This document shows, one piece after another, positions 54,303 through 64,000 of a stretch of DNA of 64,000 nucleotides. This stretch comes from Amphritea atlantica (GTDB lineage: Bacteria > Pseudomonadota > Gammaproteobacteria > Pseudomonadales > Balneatricaceae). The stretch lies in assembly GCF_900111095.1 (NCBI RefSeq), contig NZ_FOGB01000003.1:337710-401709 (forward strand). The letters run 5' to 3'. The first letter of the stretch is position 1; each line of letters starts with the position of its first letter. The position numbers and the translations under genes were made by a program. The notes below the pieces were generated by a model, which saw nothing but the letters and a program-made list of their open reading frames with translations, was not told the DNA's origin and ran no database searches.

Positions 54303-55784
54303 TTATCGTTCTCGTAAAGCTTGTTGCTGCGCCTTGAAAATAGGCTTCAGCAAATAATCAAGTACACTCTTCTTACCCGTCATAATGTCAACAGTCGCCA
54401 TCATGCCAGGAATAATTGGCAGGGAGTTGCCTCCTCGCCCAAGATCTGTATTTTCAGTGCGCACCCTGATGAGGTAATAAAGGTTACCCTTCTCATCTTC
54501 AATGGTATCTGCACTGATATGCTCCAGTGTACCTTTTAAACCGCCATAGATTGAAAAATCATACGCAGTCAGCCGCACCACAGCACTCAGCCCAGGTCGC
54601 AGAAATGCGATATCCTTGGGAGAGATCTTTGCTTCAATCAGCAGATGATCTTCTGTCGGTACGATCTCAACCAGATCCATACCCGGTTGAATAACACCAC
54701 CGATGGTATTTACCGAAATGGTTTTAATTGTGCCGTGCACTGGTGACACGACTGTTGTCCTGTCTACCCGGTCACGTAAACTCACCTGAGCCTCAGTTTT
54801 CTGATTCAGCTGAGCCAGGTTTTCATTCAGTTTCTGTTGGCTTTCACTGCGTGCATTTAACGCGATTTCGCGACGTTTCGCAACCGATTCCTGAATACTT
54901 AGCCGCACTTTAGGCAATAACAGTTTTGCTCCTTCAAGTTCCTGTTTGTAGCTATTCAGGTCCCTTTCAAGCTTGATCAGCTCAATCTCAGGAACAACTC
55001 CCTGTTCCGCCAGCGGTCGCGTCATTTTCAGTTCACGCAGACTCAGCCGGTAGGAGCGGTCAAGGTGACTGATTTTAGACTCCAGCTCCTTCGCTTCCTG
55101 ATCACCCTGCTGAATCTGTCGGCCAATAATCTCCAACTGGTTAGTCAGATTGCGCAGATATTCCTCCAGTTGAGACTGCTCCCGCTCTAACAGATCGGGA
55201 TGGCGTTTCTGCCAGTCTTCATCCATTGAGATAGGCTTAGGCACAATCTTAACCTGCCCCTGCCAGTCACTGTTGACGGCCTCATCGCTGATCTGAATAC
55301 TAGCCAGTTCTGCCCGGTGACGGGCTATCGATATTTCCAGATAGGCCTGCTCCTGAGCCTGCCCCCTGAAGTCCGATAAAAACCGCGTTTCATCCACACG
55401 CAACAGAGGCTGGCCCGCTTCGACCTTATCCCCCTCTTTGACATACAGCTCTTTAAGAATCCCACCTTCGAGATACTGCACAACCTGAATCTGTTGTGAA
55501 GGGATCACACTCCCCTGTCCCCGGGTGATCTCATCCAGCTCAGCAAAATAGGCCCAGACGATGGCGACAACCACAAAACACACAACCCCCCAGAGGAGCA
55601 CGCGTGAACTTCTCGGCGTATCCAGCAATACACTGGCAGCCGCATTATCAATAAAATCATGTAGTTCATCTGCAACCACGGTTTTGTCGCGCCGGGCTTC
55701 AGTCACTGCGCTCAGTGCAGTGTTTTCTTTCGAAGAGTTGTCTTCAGCAGAAACCGGCACCCGATCTGTGTGCATATCACCCAT
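54303..55784 (-). CDS. HlyD-family membrane fusion protein of the type I secretion system (LapC-like)
   Basis: This 493-residue adaptor has a cytoplasmic N-terminal tail (about 1-60), one transmembrane helix (about 62-82, VLLWGVVCFVVVAIVWAYFA), a lipoyl half (GQGSVIPSQQIQVVQYLEGGILKELYVKEGDKVEAGQPL), a long coiled-coil region (about 150-320), and the second lipoyl/barrel part ending with RTENTDLGRGGNSLPIIPGMMATVDIMTGKKSVLDYLLKPI, the HlyD C-terminal signature. It overlaps the ABC gene by one base (TGATG). This is the T1SS periplasmic bridge. Confidence 0.95.
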   Translation of the reverse strand: MGDMHTDRVPVSAEDNSSKENTALSAVTEARRDKTVVADELHDFIDNAAASVLLDTPRSSRVLLWGVVCFVVVAIVWAYFAELDEITRGQGSVIPSQQIQVVQYLEGGILKELYVKEGDKVEAGQPLLRVDETRFLSDFRGQAQEQAYLEISIARHRAELASIQISDEAVNSDWQGQVKIVPKPISMDEDWQKRHPDLLEREQSQLEEYLRNLTNQLEIIGRQIQQGDQEAKELESKISHLDRSYRLSLRELKMTRPLAEQGVVPEIELIKLERDLNSYKQELEGAKLLLPKVRLSIQESVAKRREIALNARSESQQKLNENLAQLNQKTEAQVSLRDRVDRTTVVSPVHGTIKTISVNTIGGVIQPGMDLVEIVPTEDHLLIEAKISPKDIAFLRPGLSAVVRLTAYDFSIYGGLKGTLEHISADTIEDEKGNLYYLIRVRTENTDLGRGGNSLPIIPGMMATVDIMTGKKSVLDYLLKPIFKAQQQALRER

Positions 55785-57964
55785 CAGGCCTGAGCCTCCC
55801 TTTTGGCTTTCTGTTGATTGACGCCTTCGCGTAACCAGTTAACGACTTCAGCCTTAGGACCATCTGCAACAAGACGCCCATTCTCCAAAACAATGATCCG
55901 GTCAACCACATCAAGCAGACCTGATTTATGGGTACTCAGAATAACGGTTTTACTCTGATCAAGTAATTTAAGCTGATTCATCAGCCTCACTTCCGACTTT
56001 CTATCCAACTGACTGGTAGGTTCGTCCAGCAGCAGTATGGGCGGATCCATCACAATCGCCCGGGCTGCAGCAACAGACTGACGCTGCCCTCCGGATAACT
56101 GTCTGCCTCCCTCGCCAACCTGTCGCTCCAGCCCGTCAGGATCATGATTGGTAAATTCGGTTACCCCTCCCCACTCGGCAGCACGCAGCAGATTTTCGTC
56201 GCTGGTAAAGGGTGCCCCCATAATAATATTGTCACGGATACTGCCAAAGAAAAGGTGGCTTTCCTGAGTAATACTACCGATATTGCGACGCAGATCTGCC
56301 GGGTGAAGTTGTGCGATATTAACACCATCGATCCGAACATCACCTGACGTTGGCTGGTACAGCCCCAGTATCAGTTTTTCCAGCGAGCTTTTACCCGCAC
56401 CAATTCCGCCAATCAGGGCAACCCGTTCCCCAGGACGGATGACAAAGCTTACCTCATGCAGGGCGTAACTTTGCTGTCCCGGATAGGCAAAGCTGACTTT
56501 ATCAAACTCGATCTGCCCTTTCAGCTTAGGCCGACTGACATAACTTTTACCCTCTTCTTCTTCAACAGGCATATCCATTACATTATTAATCAGGCTCATT
56601 GATGCCTTAGCCTGATTATACCGGGTTGCCAGTAGAGAGAGCTGGGCCAGAGGCTGAACTGCGCGTCCACTCAGCATCACCGATGCAATAATTCCCCCCA
56701 TACTCAGCTCACCTGCAGCGACCAGATAGACACCCAGCACAACGATACCAACAGTCATCATCTGTTGCATAAAGCCGGAAAGTGTTGAAGCACCATTGGC
56801 CAGCTTACGGGTTTGGATATCATGCTGCCCCATCTTGCTGACAGCCTGCTCCCAGATCACCTGATACTGGCTCTGAGCACCATTAATTTTAACCGCCTCA
56901 ATCCCCGTCAGACCTTCAACCAGAGTGGCCTGTTTTTGCGAAGCAATCTTAGAGGTCAGTTCAATCTGTTTTGCCAGTGGTTTCTGAATATAGAGGCTAT
57001 AGCCTACCAGAACCACCATAACAAACAGTGGCACCAGGGCCAGTGGGCCACCCACTATCCATATCACCAACAGAAACAGCAGCGCAAAAGGCAGATCTAT
57101 CAGTGCTCCCAGTGTTGCAGAGGTAATAAATTCACGAATCGTTTCGAACGATTGCAGATTATTAGCGAAAGCCCCCACAGACAGAGGCCGGGCTTCCAGA
57201 CGGATTCCCATCACTTTGGCAAATATTTTTGCTGATAGTTGCAGATCAAGTTTTTTCCCCGCAACATCAATAAAATATGACCGTAGGTGTTTAAGAATCA
57301 GGTCAAAGACGAACACCAATCCAACACCGATCGCCAATACCCAGAGAGAATCGAATGCCAGATTGGGTACGATACGATCATACACATTCATCACAAACAG
57401 CGGTGATGCCACAGCAAACAGGTTGATCAGCAAAGAGGCGAGCAGCACATCACGGTAAATCGGCAAAGCGCTGCGGAACGTACTCCAGAACCAATGCCCC
57501 TCCCGGGTGTTCAGAACATCAGGACTACGCTGATCAAACTGGTACTTCTTGCGAATATAGAACAGGTGGCCTGAATAGATCTCCTCCAACGATTCTATGC
57601 CAATTTCAACCTCACCATCACCGCTCTCCGGCTGCAATATCCGGGCACTACCCGCCTGATGATCAATAGACATCAGAATACAACAGCTATGATTCTTTAA
57701 CAGTAGTACACAGGGCAGTAGCAACTCATGTATCTTCAGCAACCGCTGGTCAGCCAGCCGCGCAGATAAACCCGCACGCTCAGCTGCACGGGGAAACAAT
57801 TCCACCGTTAAACGGTTATTGACCAGAGGCAACCCGCTACTGAGAGAGTCTTCAGACGCAGGTGTGCCATAGTACTTACTCAAAAGCACCAGGGCATCCA
57901 GCAAAGGGTCAACAAATTGTTCCCGACTGCTGCCAAAAATCCAGTCTGATTGTGGTTGTGTCAC
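55784..57964 (-). CDS. Type I secretion ABC permease/ATPase (LapB/LssB-like)
   Basis: This protein of about 726 residues has an N-terminal C39-like domain (about 5-140) that has lost the catalytic Cys, so a non-cleaving CLD that docks the substrate, six transmembrane helices (about 160-430), and a nucleotide-binding domain with Walker A GGIGAGKSS, signature LSGGQRQSVAAARAIV and Walker B ILLLDEPTSQLD. The start is uncertain: GTG 57964 gives MTQPQSDWIFGSSREQF, with GAGG 12 bases upstream, while an upstream TTG at 57982 has no ribosome binding site. The adhesin gene lies immediately upstream. Confidence 0.94.
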   Translation of the reverse strand: MTQPQSDWIFGSSREQFVDPLLDALVLLSKYYGTPASEDSLSSGLPLVNNRLTVELFPRAAERAGLSARLADQRLLKIHELLLPCVLLLKNHSCCILMSIDHQAGSARILQPESGDGEVEIGIESLEEIYSGHLFYIRKKYQFDQRSPDVLNTREGHWFWSTFRSALPIYRDVLLASLLINLFAVASPLFVMNVYDRIVPNLAFDSLWVLAIGVGLVFVFDLILKHLRSYFIDVAGKKLDLQLSAKIFAKVMGIRLEARPLSVGAFANNLQSFETIREFITSATLGALIDLPFALLFLLVIWIVGGPLALVPLFVMVVLVGYSLYIQKPLAKQIELTSKIASQKQATLVEGLTGIEAVKINGAQSQYQVIWEQAVSKMGQHDIQTRKLANGASTLSGFMQQMMTVGIVVLGVYLVAAGELSMGGIIASVMLSGRAVQPLAQLSLLATRYNQAKASMSLINNVMDMPVEEEEGKSYVSRPKLKGQIEFDKVSFAYPGQQSYALHEVSFVIRPGERVALIGGIGAGKSSLEKLILGLYQPTSGDVRIDGVNIAQLHPADLRRNIGSITQESHLFFGSIRDNIIMGAPFTSDENLLRAAEWGGVTEFTNHDPDGLERQVGEGGRQLSGGQRQSVAAARAIVMDPPILLLDEPTSQLDRKSEVRLMNQLKLLDQSKTVILSTHKSGLLDVVDRIIVLENGRLVADGPKAEVVNWLREGVNQQKAKREAQA

Positions 57965-58056
57965 TGTTATTTTTTGCCTCAATAAACAAATATTTAGCCG
58001 TAGCTATCTGTTTCAAACCCTGACATCAAACAGCTGTTCGATGCTATATGCTAAAC

Positions 58057-58089
58057 AAAAAAACGGGCAGCTCCCTGGAGAGCCACCCG
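58057..58089 (-). terminator. Rho-independent terminator after the adhesin gene
   Basis: Minus-strand CGGGTGGCTC (58089-58080), a 6-base loop and GAGCTGCCCG (58073-58064) pair fully with two G-U wobbles, then seven T. It lies 9 bases past the adhesin stop (58098) and about 90 bases before the exporter gene, so it partially or fully separates adhesin from exporter transcription. Confidence 0.88.
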
Positions 58090-58097
58090 AGTCAGTT

Positions 58098-61000
58098 TCA
58101 GACAATCAGTTTAGACTGATCAATCAACTGATTCAGCAGGTCATTATTAGTTGCGCCCTGATCAATACTCAGATCGGTTTTGAGATCCTGGATACTGACA
58201 TTGTCCAGCACAATCTCCTGCACAACGTTGCCACCGGCACTATCCTTAACACTCAATACGGCCTCGTTCGATGCATTCTCAGTCAGGCTCAGATAGGACT
58301 CAACCACACCAGGATCTGTCATACCCAATGAATCAAGCAGGCCTGAAAGATCAAGCTTATCATCAGCCACAACAAAGTCCTGAATATGATCGCTGGCAGG
58401 CATTGCGATAGTCCCCTGATCTCCGCCATTCCAGTCGAAGGTATCAGCCCCGGCACCACCGATCAGCAAATCGTCACCGGCTCCACCAATCAGTATATCG
58501 TCACCTAAACCACCAATCAGTATATCGTTGCCTAAACCACCATCCAGGATATCGTTACCAGCGCCGCCATCCAGCGTTTCACCAGAATCAGTCCCTGTGA
58601 GAGTCTGATTTTTTCCGATAAGCATTGATAGCGGCTGATTGAGAGAGCTGTCGCCATCACTGTCTTTGACACTGATGATGAAGTTCTCAATGACGTCGGT
58701 ACCATTACTAACATTCGATGTGTAAGTGAAAGATCCGGTTTCAAAATTCAGATCCATATCACCTTCAGACAATGCGATAGTTTGTATTGGATTTGCTGCG
58801 TCATAACTATAGGTTACGCCGTTATAGCTCAGCTCCAGAATATGACCACCATCTGCACCAAACAGTATGCCACTATCACCGTCAGCGCCAAACAAGCTGC
58901 CCTCTACAGTCGCCACAGTAGACAGCAATACATCACTCAGGGTCGTAATATCAGCGACAACCTGAGCGTTCTTGCCTGGAATAACCTGAACCATGTCAAG
59001 ATAACTTGTACTAAGGTTTGTACCGATACCAACAACTTCAAGAGCAATGTTATTGCCATTGATGAAGCTATCCCAGGAATTCAGATAAGTATTATCCAGA
59101 TAACCTGTATCGACACCATCCTGTGTATTCTGACCTGTTACATCAGTTGGAGTCGTGGTTGTGTCATCATATTCCTTTGTCGGTGCGCCATCGGAGAGGA
59201 AGTAAGCAACCGTTTTATCCGCAGCAGGAGCTCCGGCATAACCAGACTCAGTCACGGCCACGGCTGCTTCGTAGTTAGTCCAGCCATCCGTCAGACCTGT
59301 AATAGCGGCCCCGTTATACTGAATAGAGCCGGTATCCATGCTCAACAGATTAATATAACTGATTGCATCCGCAGCACTCATCCACCCCAGATTGGCGCCT
59401 TGTGTACCGAATAATGTCAGATTGACATTAGCGTTACCCTGAGCCTGATAGGCAGTGATGGTATCAATCATCGCCTGTTTAGCCAGTTCAAATCGAGTGC
59501 TACCACCTACAGCTGATGTCATGGAACCGGATATATCCAGAGTCATAATGACATTACTGTCGACTGACTCGGGAACATCGACAGAGACAGCGATGCTATT
59601 GTTCACCTGTGGTACATCGTCATGGATCGTTACATCCAGAGTCGAGGTATAAGGCGTACCGCCGGGATCAGTCACCACATAGGTGAAGCTGTCCACAATA
59701 GTATCGGTTCCTACAGCAACGATCTCAGGCCCGCTGATTGTAAAGTTATCGATATAGGCATCTTCAAAGTTTGAGCTACTACTATTCAATAACACAACAT
59801 CAGCCTGTCCCAGATTGTTCAGGGTAATATCGAAAGAGTAAGCCTGAGTGCCTCCAGTGTGAGAGTCATTGATAACATCTGTTCCGTTTACCGTCACAAC
59901 AAAGTTGTCAGTGCCACCATCCCAGTTAGTCGTTGCTTCAAAATCGAAGGACACTGTTACGGTTTGATTGGCATAATTCTGACCAAAGTCGAACGTTTTG
60001 GTTGCGGTATCGTTATTACCATCGATTAGCATCCGGTTGCCGTTAAGAGTAACGTTACTACCGCCCCAGCCATCCAGAGAACCACTAAAGGTATCACTGG
60101 CCAGAGTGATGGTATTACCCGTATTTATCAACTGAGTATGATCGACAGCATTAATCAGAGTATAGGTGTAATCACCGGTAGTACTATCGACTACCAGCGT
60201 ATTGCCCTCTGCCGTAGTAACCGTAATGAGATTACCATTTACGACCGTAGTACCTCCGGCAATACTCAATGTGCTGAGGGATAAACCATTTGGAATCGTA
60301 TCGTCGGCCAGAATATTACCGGTAACCACTTCACCGGTACCAGCACTGTTTGTGCCATCAGCCATGTCAGCCTCAAAAACGTCTGCCGCATTCGCATTCA
60401 ATGTCGGCGTCGGTTTCACCTCTCTGCTGACATCAAGAGTGACAATACCAGAGGTAACATCACCGTCGACATCCTGCATGGTAAAGCCGATAGTCTCAGC
60501 AAAATCCACCGTAAAGGTTGGATCCGCCTCATAGGAGTAAACACCCGTATCCATATTGATGGTTATCAGGCCACCCAGAGACGTAGTGATGACTACAGAA
60601 CTATCGTTGATGACATTACTGTCCGCACTATTGGTAATAGTACCGGCGATATTGTCATACGTATAAGTGACTGAATCGATAGTCACCGTGCGTACATGAC
60701 CATTGCCATCGGCACCAAATCCGCCCGAGGCAAGAGACCCAAACAGATTACCCGGGATAGCAGTAGAAACAGTTGCCAACAGAGAATCGGTCAGAGTTGT
60801 CCCTGCAGCCGTTGCATCAATTGCCGGGCGCTCCGTTGCATCAACACCGTTGTAAGCAATCGGCTCGAGAGATGTAACCGCCGCGCCACCAAAACCAACG
60901 GCGAAGGAATCAATGTTGTTGTTAGTAACAAAGGTTTCCCATGCGGCCTGGTCACCCGCAGTATCGACCTCATTACCGGAAGTAGGTACACCATCAGAGA

Positions 61001-64000
61001 GGAAGTAAGATATATTCTTGCCACCTGCGATATAACCGTTTGTTTCGGCAAAAGCGGTCTGTGCTGCTGCCAGGGCTGCATCGTAATTTGTTGCCCCGCC
61101 CATATCGGCATCAGTTAAAGCGTTGATATAGGACTTCGCATCGGCGACACTGATCCAGCCACCATCGCCTGGCACAGTTGCTGTACTGCTGAAGTTGACA
61201 ATCTGAATTGCGGTATAACCCGCATTATCGTAGGAATCCAGCATCGAGATTACTGCTGCCTTCATATTCGCCAGGTTACTACCTGACATACTTCCAGAGA
61301 AGTCCAGAACCAGCATAACGTTGGACTGTGCCAGTGGCACCTCAAGCGAGTTGCTCAGATCACCGCTCACTGGGCGGTCATCTTCAATGCGAACATTAAG
61401 GCTGGAATTCACAGTATTAGAGCCATCAGAGATAGCAACGCCAAACTGCAGATCCATAATATCCTCTGTACTGTTCACCGGGTGATCAACTGGCGCAAGC
61501 AGATTAACGGTGTATGACACACTGTTGTTTGATCCGGAAGAAACAACCGGATCAAGCGTAATCGTCAGAACATCGACCCCGGCAGAGGTACTTCCTGTCA
61601 GCGTCTGACTAGCCGCATCCCAGCTCCAGCTATCAACATCATCACCACCAGAGGTAAGGTTGATTGGGTTACCCTCAGACGTAACACTTGTAAGTCCTGT
61701 CAGAGACACACTAAACGTACTGCTATCCGAGTCAGTGAAGTTGATAACGCCTGTTGCGAACGCATCATCGGTCGTATCAACCGGATCACCAGTATTATCG
61801 ATAAGTCCATTTATCAGCCCCTCTTCAGAGACTGAAACGGTATCAACAGAGGTAATCACTGATGGGTCGTCAGTTTCGATCACCGTAATATTGAGATTAG
61901 CGGTTGAAGTAGCTGTATCAACCACGGCACCATTCGCCAGCTCCTGAGAGGTAGCCGTTACGACCAGTGTATGAACCTCACTAGCTCCATTCGGCAGATC
62001 GGTATAACCGGTATAGCTCAGGTTATCCAGATTCCAGCTGGTCACATCAACGCTGGTATTACCTGCAGTAGCCGTAAAGCTATTAGTGCCATCGGTCAAC
62101 ACTGAACCGTCAGGAATAGAGGAGATAACAATACTGCTAAGCACTTCAGAACCATCGGTATCGACCAAAGCAGAATCGACAGCCGTCAATTTGATCGGAG
62201 TACCTTCATACCCTTTATTCAGCTCTACAGGATAATAACCACCATCACTGCCGGACGTCAGAATCAGATCTGAATGCTGTCCCTGAGCGGCATCTACCGC
62301 ATCAATACCGGTGTACATATTAACCGCAGCAGTATCGAATGGCTGACTTGCACCACCATTAACACTGACGTTAACCGACAGGTCACCTGCACCAATATGG
62401 TTGTAGATATACATCTCGAAGGTGTAGTAGCCGGCTGATGCCGCAGTAAAGTCGCCATAGGTAGATACAGTACCGGATCCCACCGCTGCAGTACCTACAG
62501 TAGACGTATCGTAGTCTCCATAGGCATCTCCAGTGGTATCAATCAATGTAGTACCACCGAGCTCTATGCGGAAAGCATCATCGGAATAACCATTGAACGA
62601 CAGGGTTGTACCCGCTTCAAGATAAATAACACCTGTAGTGACTTCGAGATTATCGACAGGAATATTATCTACACCATTACCGCCATCGCGATAAGGCTGA
62701 GTTTCGACAGTCGCTGTGCCGCCGATCAGACCATCAGCAATCGTTTCAATCGTACTGCTATCGATTGTGGCCGGACTGATCCCCACATTGGTATAAACTG
62801 TTTTAACCAGACCTTCGGAAGCCGGAACGGTAATCAGATCAACAAGATCAACACCACCACTGGTCTGTGTGCCATCGACGGTGAGTGTCGGAGCATCAGC
62901 GACCGGAGTGACATCGATCGTCAGCGTCGCAGGAGTCACGCTCCAGTTAACACCGTCGGACACACTGAAGGTAATGCTGTCGTAGTCATTTAACTGATCG
63001 CCCTCACCCGCAGCACTATAGCTGTCATAACCGGAATCATGCAGAGCAGGCTCAAAGGTCAGCAAACCGATATCAGTACTGCTTATCTCATTGCTACCCG
63101 CATTAAAGCTGGCCAGGTTCGCAGCCGTAATCTCGACGCCATTGAAGAACAGCGTGCCATCAGTTGGCAGAGACTCAATCCGAACAGCCTGTAAAGTATT
63201 ACCGGTATCAACATCACTGAAACCGAAGTCAGCAGCACTAAACGTCAGTGTTGTGTCTTCCAGAGTTGAAGCGCTGCTGTTAACAGCATCAGGTGTATGG
63301 TCATCATCAGTGATAGTACCTGTTCCGGTTGCACTGCTGTTTGTAGTGCTGCCGCCGGTAACCGTTGCTGTCAGATCGAAACTTTCAGGGCCTTCAACCA
63401 GGGCATCCTGCACGGTAGCAGAACGAACCTGAAGGGTTGTTGTGCCAGGCGCAAAGCTGAGATCACCTGAAACAGGTTCCCACAAACCAGACCCCGTATT
63501 GAAGTATTCAAGAGCCGGACTGTAATCAGTGGTATCCGTTGCGCTGCCAGTATCAACTGTCGCAACACTGAAGCTGACCGTCTCAAGACTCGGGTTACTC
63601 AGACTGATAATGAACTCCATCTGTCCACCTTCACCCTCAGTTGGGCTACTGACAGACAGCGTTGGAACGTCATTATCAGGTGTTCCCGGACCGGTTGGGT
63701 CGAATGGACCCGGGCCAGTGCCGTCATCCAGGATAGTACCGGTGGCGGTGGCATCCGCTATGGTGCTGCCCGCTGAGTTGTTGCTCAGGGTCGCAGTGAA
63801 GGTCTCACCACCTTCATAGATACCGTCCTGTGTGGTCTGCACAGTGAAGGTCTGGCTGGTCACGCCGGGCGCAAAGGTCAGCGTACCGCTGTTGCCAGTG
63901 AAGTCATTGGCTTCGGCGCTATCACCTGCCCCAATGCTGGTGGCAAAGTCGATGGTCTGGGCATCCGCCGCATCCCCGCTCCGGGTCACGGTGAAGGTCA
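58098..64000 (-). CDS. Giant RTX adhesin (LapA/BapA-type), partial, with two vWFA domains
   Basis: This open frame runs off the right edge; about 1967 codons are visible and the N-terminus is missing. From the visible N-terminal side: two Calx-beta-like repeats (about 63300-64000), a cadherin-like VCBS repeat (about 62880-63300), a PA14-like domain (about 62250-62830), further VCBS-type repeats, vWFA domain 1 (about 60770-61330, MIDAS D-F-S-G-S-M-S), a jelly-roll domain (about 59720-60110), vWFA domain 2 (about 58890-59560, MIDAS D-I-S-G-S-M), then five RTX nonapeptides (G-G-x-G-x-D-x-L-x, about 58430-58600) and an unstructured secretion tail. Ca2+-dependent folding outside the cell and T1SS export are expected. 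LapD/LapG partners are not in this window. Confidence 0.93.
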   Translation of the reverse strand, partial: TFTVTRSGDAADAQTIDFATSIGAGDSAEANDFTGNSGTLTFAPGVTSQTFTVQTTQDGIYEGGETFTATLSNNSAGSTIADATATGTILDDGTGPGPFDPTGPGTPDNDVPTLSVSSPTEGEGGQMEFIISLSNPSLETVSFSVATVDTGSATDTTDYSPALEYFNTGSGLWEPVSGDLSFAPGTTTLQVRSATVQDALVEGPESFDLTATVTGGSTTNSSATGTGTITDDDHTPDAVNSSASTLEDTTLTFSAADFGFSDVDTGNTLQAVRIESLPTDGTLFFNGVEITAANLASFNAGSNEISSTDIGLLTFEPALHDSGYDSYSAAGEGDQLNDYDSITFSVSDGVNWSVTPATLTIDVTPVADAPTLTVDGTQTSGGVDLVDLITVPASEGLVKTVYTNVGISPATIDSSTIETIADGLIGGTATVETQPYRDGGNGVDNIPVDNLEVTTGVIYLEAGTTLSFNGYSDDAFRIELGGTTLIDTTGDAYGDYDTSTVGTAAVGSGTVSTYGDFTAASAGYYTFEMYIYNHIGAGDLSVNVSVNGGASQPFDTAAVNMYTGIDAVDAAQGQHSDLILTSGSDGGYYPVELNKGYEGTPIKLTAVDSALVDTDGSEVLSSIVISSIPDGSVLTDGTNSFTATAGNTSVDVTSWNLDNLSYTGYTDLPNGASEVHTLVVTATSQELANGAVVDTATSTANLNITVIETDDPSVITSVDTVSVSEEGLINGLIDNTGDPVDTTDDAFATGVINFTDSDSSTFSVSLTGLTSVTSEGNPINLTSGGDDVDSWSWDAASQTLTGSTSAGVDVLTITLDPVVSSGSNNSVSYTVNLLAPVDHPVNSTEDIMDLQFGVAISDGSNTVNSSLNVRIEDDRPVSGDLSNSLEVPLAQSNVMLVLDFSGSMSGSNLANMKAAVISMLDSYDNAGYTAIQIVNFSSTATVPGDGGWISVADAKSYINALTDADMGGATNYDAALAAAQTAFAETNGYIAGGKNISYFLSDGVPTSGNEVDTAGDQAAWETFVTNNNIDSFAVGFGGAAVTSLEPIAYNGVDATERPAIDATAAGTTLTDSLLATVSTAIPGNLFGSLASGGFGADGNGHVRTVTIDSVTYTYDNIAGTITNSADSNVINDSSVVITTSLGGLITINMDTGVYSYEADPTFTVDFAETIGFTMQDVDGDVTSGIVTLDVSREVKPTPTLNANAADVFEADMADGTNSAGTGEVVTGNILADDTIPNGLSLSTLSIAGGTTVVNGNLITVTTAEGNTLVVDSTTGDYTYTLINAVDHTQLINTGNTITLASDTFSGSLDGWGGSNVTLNGNRMLIDGNNDTATKTFDFGQNYANQTVTVSFDFEATTNWDGGTDNFVVTVNGTDVINDSHTGGTQAYSFDITLNNLGQADVVLLNSSSSNFEDAYIDNFTISGPEIVAVGTDTIVDSFTYVVTDPGGTPYTSTLDVTIHDDVPQVNNSIAVSVDVPESVDSNVIMTLDISGSMTSAVGGSTRFELAKQAMIDTITAYQAQGNANVNLTLFGTQGANLGWMSAADAISYINLLSMDTGSIQYNGAAITGLTDGWTNYEAAVAVTESGYAGAPAADKTVAYFLSDGAPTKEYDDTTTTPTDVTGQNTQDGVDTGYLDNTYLNSWDSFINGNNIALEVVGIGTNLSTSYLDMVQVIPGKNAQVVADITTLSDVLLSTVATVEGSLFGADGDSGILFGADGGHILELSYNGVTYSYDAANPIQTIALSEGDMDLNFETGSFTYTSNVSNGTDVIENFIISVKDSDGDSSLNQPLSMLIGKNQTLTGTDSGETLDGGAGNDILDGGLGNDILIGGLGDDILIGGAGDDLLIGGAGADTFDWNGGDQGTIAMPASDHIQDFVVADDKLDLSGLLDSLGMTDPGVVESYLSLTENASNEAVLSVKDSAGGNVVQEIVLDNVSIQDLKTDLSIDQGATNNDLLNQLIDQSKLIV

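Noticed and set aside
58430..58600. CRISPR-like array in the regular repeats near the adhesin 3' end
   Set aside because: The repeats are in-frame RTX nonapeptides (27-base units) with no spacers.

Overview
The window is chromosomal DNA from a marine gammaproteobacterium. The best guess is an Oceanospirillaceae-type genome (Amphritea, Neptuniibacter or Neptunomonas-like). This rests on moderate GC, a hydroxyectoine operon with its own aspartokinase and MarR regulator, a dcd-apbC block close to metG (adjacent in pseudomonads), an MFS-acyltransferase-acyl-ACP synthetase fusion, orphan soxYZ, and a Lap-type giant adhesin with its own type I exporter. The genus is inference. No rRNA, tRNA, CRISPR array, prophage, integrase or insertion sequence was seen.

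Layout, left to right. 1-6.2 kb: TetR regulator and a complete RND tripartite efflux operon, closed by a strong terminator, with a promoter/operator at the left edge. 6.2-12.3 kb: orphan amino-acid-type periplasmic binding protein, divergent PAS-PAS-GGDEF-EAL sensor, unknown 156-aa protein, MgtE. 12.4-18.2 kb: ectA-ectB-(EctC-like mini-cupin)-ectC-ectD-ask on the minus strand with divergent ectR; the extra mini-cupin between ectB and ectC is the most novel gene here. 18.2-21.5 kb: an internally duplicated unknown protein, a possible 26-aa ORF, an unknown gene coupled to dcd, and apbC. 21.6-24.9 kb: a Zrg-type zinc cassette (His-rich ZrgA-like protein, ABC ATPase, FtsX-like permease, DUF3299 protein) with a near-perfect Zur box. 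25-31.2 kb: aas fusion, trmA, HDOD protein. 31.7-35.4 kb: metG, CYTH triphosphatase, srkA. 35.5-41.3 kb: a more AT-rich accessory stretch with a TIGR03032 protein, a repeat-rich autotransporter and a lipoprotein hydrolase. 41.5-46.2 kb: DUF1285, MTHFR-like protein, retropepsin-like protease, yciH with a translationally coupled 39-aa membrane peptide, dGTPase-like protein, zinc-ribbon miniprotein. 46.5-48.2 kb: copper delivery operon (membrane-anchored protein, SCO1/SenC, PCuAC). 48.2-52.8 kb: epmC, lipoprotein, soxYZ, enoyl-CoA hydratase, YaiI-type protein, ttcA. 52.9-64 kb: type I secretion system (TolC, HlyD, LapB-type ABC) and a giant RTX adhesin with two von Willebrand A domains, whose N-terminus lies beyond the right edge.

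Functional themes are salt tolerance (ectoines, osmotically controlled through EctR), metal homeostasis (zinc through Zur, copper for cytochrome oxidase, magnesium), envelope defence and lipid repair (RND pump, Aas), and surface attachment (autotransporter, RTX adhesin, cyclic-di-GMP enzyme). Start codons were re-chosen from ribosome binding sites where the longest frame began upstream of a better start. Family names come from motif recognition by eye; no database search was run.
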